Source of the DNA: an uncultured Bacteroidia bacterium
GTDB taxonomy: Bacteria; Bacteroidota; Bacteroidia; Bacteroidales; Prolixibacteraceae
Direction: 5' to 3'
Assembly (NCBI GenBank): GCA_903927965.1
Contig: CAIYPA010000005.1
Span: 1 to 57,142, forward strand
DNA length: 57,142 bases
Below, piece after piece: positions 53,547-57,142 of this stretch. Position 1 is the stretch's first letter; the number at the start of each line of letters is the position of its first letter. Below the pieces are notes generated by a model, which was given only the letters and a program-made list of their open reading frames with translations, made no database searches and had not been told where the DNA came from. A program made the position numbers and the translations under genes.

Positions 53547-55289
53547 ATGATATCCCGTATTTCAACTTCATTTCTATTATTTCTTATTTCAATCGGAACC
53601 ACAACCAGTTTTGCCTGCACAAACCTCATCATAACCAAAGGTGCCAGCAGCGATCAGTCGGTGATGATTACGTATGCCGCTGATTCACACACCAGGTACG
53701 GCACGATCGCCTTTTATCCTGCAGCCGACCATAAACCTGGAGATTTGTGTGAAGTCTATCACTACGAAAATGGCAGGTTGATGGGGACAATTCCTGAGGT
53801 AACCCATACCTATTCTGTTATTCAGTTGATGAACGAATACCAGGTGGCAATTGGCGAAACGACCTTTGGCGGACTTGATTCCCTGAATAGCCAGCCAGGG
53901 GCAATCCTCGATTATGGGTCGCTGATGCGGATCGGGTTGCAACGTTCAAAAACGGCCCGTGAGATGATCAAAGTGATGACAGAACTGGTGGCCCAATATG
54001 GCTATGCAACCGGTGGCGAATCGTTCTCTATTTCTGATGCAAACGAAGCCTGGATTATGGAGATGATCGGAAAAGGGAAATATGAAAAAGGGGCTGTTTG
54101 GGTTGCCCGGCTAATTCCCGATGGATATGTTAGCGGACATGCCAACCAGGCAAGGATTACGACCTTCCCGTTTCAAAAAACCAACAACTGGAACGATCCG
54201 AAACAAACAGTCTTTCACGCACCCGATGTTGTCAGTTTTGCCAAAAAACATGGATTTTATAAAGGAACAGACGATTCATTCAGCTTTTCGGATGTTTTCA
54301 ACCCACTCGGTTTTGGTGGTGCCCGTTTTTGTGATGCAAGGGTTTGGTCGTTCTTTCGGAAGATCAGCAAGGAAATACGTGATAATCAGGATTACACCAA
54401 TTATGTTCTTGGTAAATTCAACCGCGATCCTAAAAATTTGGACCAAAGCCAAAATCCAAACGGCTTTGTATCGAACCGTTTGCCACTTTGGGTAAAACCA
54501 GATTCACCGGTTTCGCTTCAACATGTAATGGCAGCCATGCGCGACCATTACGAAGATACGCCACTCGATATGCGCAACGATCCTGGGGCTGGTCCTTTTA
54601 AATCGCCTTACCGTTGGCGCCCAATGGAGTTTGTAGTTGACAGTACCATGTACCTTTGTGAGCGGGCCATTGCAACCCAGCAGACCGGCTATAGTTTTGT
54701 GGCACAATCCAGAAGTTGGTTACCTGCCCCAATTGGTGGCATTTTCTGGTTTGGCGTTGACGATACAGACGGATGTGTTTATGCTCCAATGTATTGCGGA
54801 ATCAGGAAAATCCCGGAAAGTTATGCTGTTGGAAATGGTTCCATGATCACATGGTCGGAAACTTCGGCCTTCTGGACCTTCAACCAGGTCAACAACTGGG
54901 CTTATTCGCGCTACAACCTCATCCACCCCGAAATTGAGACTTACCAGTCACAGCTTGAAAACCAGTTTATTAATGAAGTTAAAGTGGTTGATCAGCAGTC
55001 ACTTGAGCTTAACAAGCAAAACCCTTCATTGGCAAGCGATTACGTGACAGGCTATTCGGTTTTTACGGGCAACAAACTGGTCAGCGACTGGAAATTCTTT
55101 TACCAATACCTGTTTATGAAGTACATTGATGGAAATGTGAAAAATTCCGACAACCGCAAACTGCTCGATAACGGGAACGGCAAAAATATCCCGAAGGCAC
55201 CGACCCAACCTGGTTACGGCAAAGAGTGGGAACGCACAATGATTCAGGGGACAGGTGACAGGTTGAAAGTTCCCAAAGGGCAAAAGTAA
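53547..55289 (+). CDS. C69-family dipeptidase (PepD-like), secreted
   Basis: From the ATG at 53547 the product is 580 residues. The signal peptide ends 'TTTSFA' so that cleavage leaves Cys24 ('CTNLIITKGAS') as the new N-terminus, the N-terminal-nucleophile residue of C69 peptidases. 'MITYAADSHTRYG', 'NEYQVAIGETTFGG', 'GYATGGESFSISDANEAWIM' and 'VSGHANQARI' are family motifs. The enzyme cleaves dipeptides or short peptides in the periplasm. It starts a plus-strand pair with the GH43 gene (31-bp gap), an odd functional pairing that suggests co-regulation only by proximity. Confidence 0.95.
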   Translation: MISRISTSFLLFLISIGTTTSFACTNLIITKGASSDQSVMITYAADSHTRYGTIAFYPAADHKPGDLCEVYHYENGRLMGTIPEVTHTYSVIQLMNEYQVAIGETTFGGLDSLNSQPGAILDYGSLMRIGLQRSKTAREMIKVMTELVAQYGYATGGESFSISDANEAWIMEMIGKGKYEKGAVWVARLIPDGYVSGHANQARITTFPFQKTNNWNDPKQTVFHAPDVVSFAKKHGFYKGTDDSFSFSDVFNPLGFGGARFCDARVWSFFRKISKEIRDNQDYTNYVLGKFNRDPKNLDQSQNPNGFVSNRLPLWVKPDSPVSLQHVMAAMRDHYEDTPLDMRNDPGAGPFKSPYRWRPMEFVVDSTMYLCERAIATQQTGYSFVAQSRSWLPAPIGGIFWFGVDDTDGCVYAPMYCGIRKIPESYAVGNGSMITWSETSAFWTFNQVNNWAYSRYNLIHPEIETYQSQLENQFINEVKVVDQQSLELNKQNPSLASDYVTGYSVFTGNKLVSDWKFFYQYLFMKYIDGNVKNSDNRKLLDNGNGKNIPKAPTQPGYGKEWERTMIQGTGDRLKVPKGQK

Positions 55290-55320
55290 ATGAATCAACA
55301 GCATATGAAATATAACTGTT

Positions 55321-56379
55321 ATGAAAATCTTTTTCAATCATTTAATCGTGTTGGTTTTGGTTTTTTCAGTGTTGAACTGTTTAAGCCAAGGTATCCCCGA
55401 CAAAATTAGCGGCCAATCCAAAACTTTTACAAACCCTGTTTGGAATGGCGCCGATCCCTGGATGGTGAAGCATAACAATGATTACATCTACTGCTCTTCA
55501 GCAGGCAATGCAATATGGGTCTCCAAATCTGATAAGATGACCCAAAAGGGTGAGCCGAAAAAGATATGGCAGGCACCCGCAAGCGGTTGGAACATGTCGT
55601 GTGTCTGGGCTCCCGAAATTCACTTTATCCAGGGGCGATGGATCGTTTATTATGCTGCCGGCGAATCGGGGCCACCCTTTGTCCACCAGCGGACAGGAGT
55701 TTTGCGGTCTGCAACCGAAGATGTGTTCAGTGCCTATGAAGATATGGGCGTTTTATATACTGGAGATCTTCAGAACGATCCAACCTCCAATGTTTGGGCC
55801 ATCGACATGACGGTACTTGAACACAAAGGGAAACTGTATGCCATCTGGTCGGGATGGATCAAACAGGAACCCACCGATGCAACGCCTCAGCATCTGTATA
55901 TTTCCGAAATGGAAAATCCATGGACCATGAAAGGCAAACGCATCAAACTTTCATCACCGGTTGAGAGCTGGGAAACAGGAGGTCCTTTAAACTTGAACGA
56001 AGGACCTGAGATCCTCATGAATGGGGACAAAGCGTTTGTCGTTTATTCGTGTAGGGAATCCTGGTTGGTAGAATACAGGTTGGGATTGTTGGAACTAATC
56101 AACCCTGAGGGTGATCTCCTGGATCCTGCAAACTGGAAGAAAACGGGCCCTGTCTTTCAAGGGAATGAGCAGGTTTTTGGGGTAGGTCATTGTTCCTTTG
56201 TGAAATCGCCCGACAATTCCGAAGATTGGATTATCTATCACTCCAAGAAAAGCACCAAACCGGGATGGGAAAGGGATGTCAGGATGCAACCTTTTAAATG
56301 GAATGTCGATGGAACTCCCGACTTTGGGATTGCAATTCCGGCAGGAAAATCATTGACTTTGCCTTCAGGGGAAAAATAG
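55321..56379 (+). CDS. Secreted GH43-family glycosidase
   Basis: The product is 352 residues with a signal peptide (about residues 1-23). The five-bladed propeller of GH43 is marked by 'NPVWNGADPWM' (base Asp45), 'VWAPEIHFIQGRW', 'VWAIDMTV' (Asp162, pKa modulator) and 'LNEGPEIL' (acid Glu227); 'VFGVGHCSFVKSPDN' with 'WIIYHSKK' completes the set. GH43 members are inverting arabinofuranosidases, xylosidases or arabinanases. It fits the arabinogalactan/pectin-type substrate hypothesis for the main locus but lies outside it, on the opposite strand, behind the peptidase gene. Confidence 0.94.
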   Translation: MKIFFNHLIVLVLVFSVLNCLSQGIPDKISGQSKTFTNPVWNGADPWMVKHNNDYIYCSSAGNAIWVSKSDKMTQKGEPKKIWQAPASGWNMSCVWAPEIHFIQGRWIVYYAAGESGPPFVHQRTGVLRSATEDVFSAYEDMGVLYTGDLQNDPTSNVWAIDMTVLEHKGKLYAIWSGWIKQEPTDATPQHLYISEMENPWTMKGKRIKLSSPVESWETGGPLNLNEGPEILMNGDKAFVVYSCRESWLVEYRLGLLELINPEGDLLDPANWKKTGPVFQGNEQVFGVGHCSFVKSPDNSEDWIIYHSKKSTKPGWERDVRMQPFKWNVDGTPDFGIAIPAGKSLTLPSGEK

Positions 56380-56427
56380 GTTTTTAATTGTGCTAAAATT
56401 CAAGTCTTGGATGCCTAATGCAGAATG

Positions 56428-56745
56428 TTACTTCTTTTTCTCCTTTTGCCATCCTTCTTTAAACTCTTTTGCCGCTTCCTCTGTTTTTTTCAACAATTCC
56501 TTTGCTTTCTCGGCCGCAGCTTCGCGCTGAGGTTCAGTGTTTTTCCAAACCTCTTTTGCTTTTTCGCCTGTTTCTTTGATCACTTTTTTCACAGGACCCG
56601 CTGAATCACAAACAAAATTTTTTGCCTTTTCAAATTCCTGCCTTGTTTTTTCACCTAATTTCTGGGGAGTTGATTGCGAATAACCATTATTCGCGCAAAC
56701 GATAAATACCAGTGTCAGCAACAAAAGCCTGATTACAATTTTCAT
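56428..56745 (-). CDS. Small secreted helical protein, unknown function
   Basis: The product is 105 residues with a signal peptide cut near 'NNGYSQ'. The mature part is one long amphipathic, highly charged helix rich in Lys, Glu and Ala ('EKAKELLKKTEEAAKEFKEG') with repeated 'EKAKE' units and a single Cys, resembling LEA/apolipoprotein-like coiled proteins. Such composition often marks stress or envelope-associated proteins, but no family is recognised. It converges on the GH43 gene with a 48-bp gap and follows the aminotransferase gene in the same direction. Confidence 0.75.
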   Translation of the reverse strand: MKIVIRLLLLTLVFIVCANNGYSQSTPQKLGEKTRQEFEKAKNFVCDSAGPVKKVIKETGEKAKEVWKNTEPQREAAAEKAKELLKKTEEAAKEFKEGWQKEKKK

Positions 56746-56758
56746 AATATGAAGTTTT

Positions 56759-57142
56759 TCAATCTAATTTAAACCAATCACAAACCAATTCCGTTTTGTC
56801 TTCCGGCTCCCTGTAATGCCTGAACTCATTGGTCTTGGGATTGTAGGAATAGTCCTCACCCCAGATTTCATGGTTCTGTTGCACTTGTTGGATGGCATCG
56901 AGGATAAAATAGAGTTCATCGTTCGTCATTGTCGGGTGCAACGACAACCTGATCCAACCGGGCTTTTGGGAGAGATCGCCCGAATTGATCCTTTCGGTGA
57001 TCTGGTGCGATTTGTCATGGCTCACATCCAACAGAAAATGGCCGTATGTTCCGGCACAGGCACATCCGCCCCTTACCTGGATCCCAAATTTGTCGTTGAG
57101 CAATTTAACAGCAAGGTTAAAATGGAGGTTCTCGATATAAAA
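56759..57142 (-). CDS. Class V aminotransferase / cysteine-desulfurase-like, 3' part
   Basis: The frame is open to the right window edge, so only the last 127 codons are seen. 'GIQVRGGCACAGTYGHFLLD' is the C-terminal region of cysteine-desulfurase-like class V aminotransferases; the 'CACAGTYGH' loop carries the Cys that in desulfurases takes the sulfur. 'PGWIRLSLHPTMTNDELYFI' is the family's closing helix-strand unit. PLP binding and most of the active site lie outside the window. It may be a SufS/IscS-type enzyme or a Csd-like homologue; this cannot be settled here. The downstream neighbour is the small helical protein (13-bp gap). Confidence 0.88.
   Translation of the reverse strand, partial: FYIENLHFNLAVKLLNDKFGIQVRGGCACAGTYGHFLLDVSHDKSHQITERINSGDLSQKPGWIRLSLHPTMTNDELYFILDAIQQVQQNHEIWGEDYSYNPKTNEFRHYREPEDKTELVCDWFKLD

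Overview
The window reads as chromosomal DNA of a carbohydrate-degrading member of the Bacteroidota, probably of the order Bacteroidales/Marinilabiliales. The grounds are a SusC/SusD pair, an ECF sigma/FecR pair of Bacteroidetes type, many secreted or lipid-anchored glycoside hydrolases, a FISUMP-domain lipoprotein, promoter-like sequences of the Bacteroidetes TTTG-N20-TAnnTTTG kind, and many short palindromic intergenic repeats. No rRNA, tRNA, CRISPR array or complete insertion sequence was found.

Layout. (1) 0.1-4.1 kb: an uncharacterised membrane-anchored protein, a BRO-N domain protein and a DUF4062 protein, the last two of mobile or defence character. (2) 4.2-21.9 kb, all minus strand: an enzyme block of two GH92 proteins, two tandem secreted esterases, a GH63-like enzyme, GH3 with PA14, a six-hairpin glycosidase lipoprotein, an S1 sulfatase and a GH29 fucosidase lipoprotein. 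(3) 22.4-26.5 kb: an unrelated insert with a two-gene plus-strand operon (small membrane protein and FISUMP lipoprotein), a VapBC-like toxin-antitoxin pair, and a RelE-type pair whose toxin gene carries an in-frame stop. (4) 27.2-45.6 kb, all minus strand: the core polysaccharide utilisation locus. In transcription order it runs ECF sigma, FecR, SusC with STN domain, SusD, GH27, GH27, GH105, a lyase-like protein, a second lyase-like gene interrupted by an in-frame stop, and GH95. (5) 45.7-49.2 kb: an Rpn-type nuclease and a second TonB-dependent receptor. (6) 49.6-57.1 kb: an alpha/beta hydrolase, a repeat-rich spacer, a DUF169 protein, an AbiEi/AbiEii pair, a C69 dipeptidase, a GH43 enzyme, a small helical secreted protein, and the 3' part of a class V aminotransferase.

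How the genes may work together (inference). The SusC STN domain would signal an incoming oligosaccharide to FecR, releasing the ECF sigma factor to transcribe the core operon. A 16-bp hairpin after susD probably lowers expression of the downstream enzymes relative to SusCD. The enzyme set (alpha-galactosidase/beta-arabinopyranosidase, unsaturated uronyl hydrolase, lyase-like proteins, alpha-fucosidases/galactosidases, sulfatase, esterases, alpha-mannosidases, GH3) points to a branched acidic heteropolysaccharide, possibly sulfated or esterified, such as an arabinogalactan/rhamnogalacturonan-like plant polymer, an algal polysaccharide or an exopolysaccharide. The exact substrate cannot be read from the sequence.

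Items most worth a second look: a GH92 protein with Gln where the family has its catalytic Glu; a lyase-like gene split by one in-frame stop; uncharacterised lyase-like proteins inside an uronic-acid locus; a perfect 12-bp inverted repeat at the AbiE promoter/start codon; and several families of dispersed palindromic elements, including a 120-bp repeat present twice in opposite orientation.
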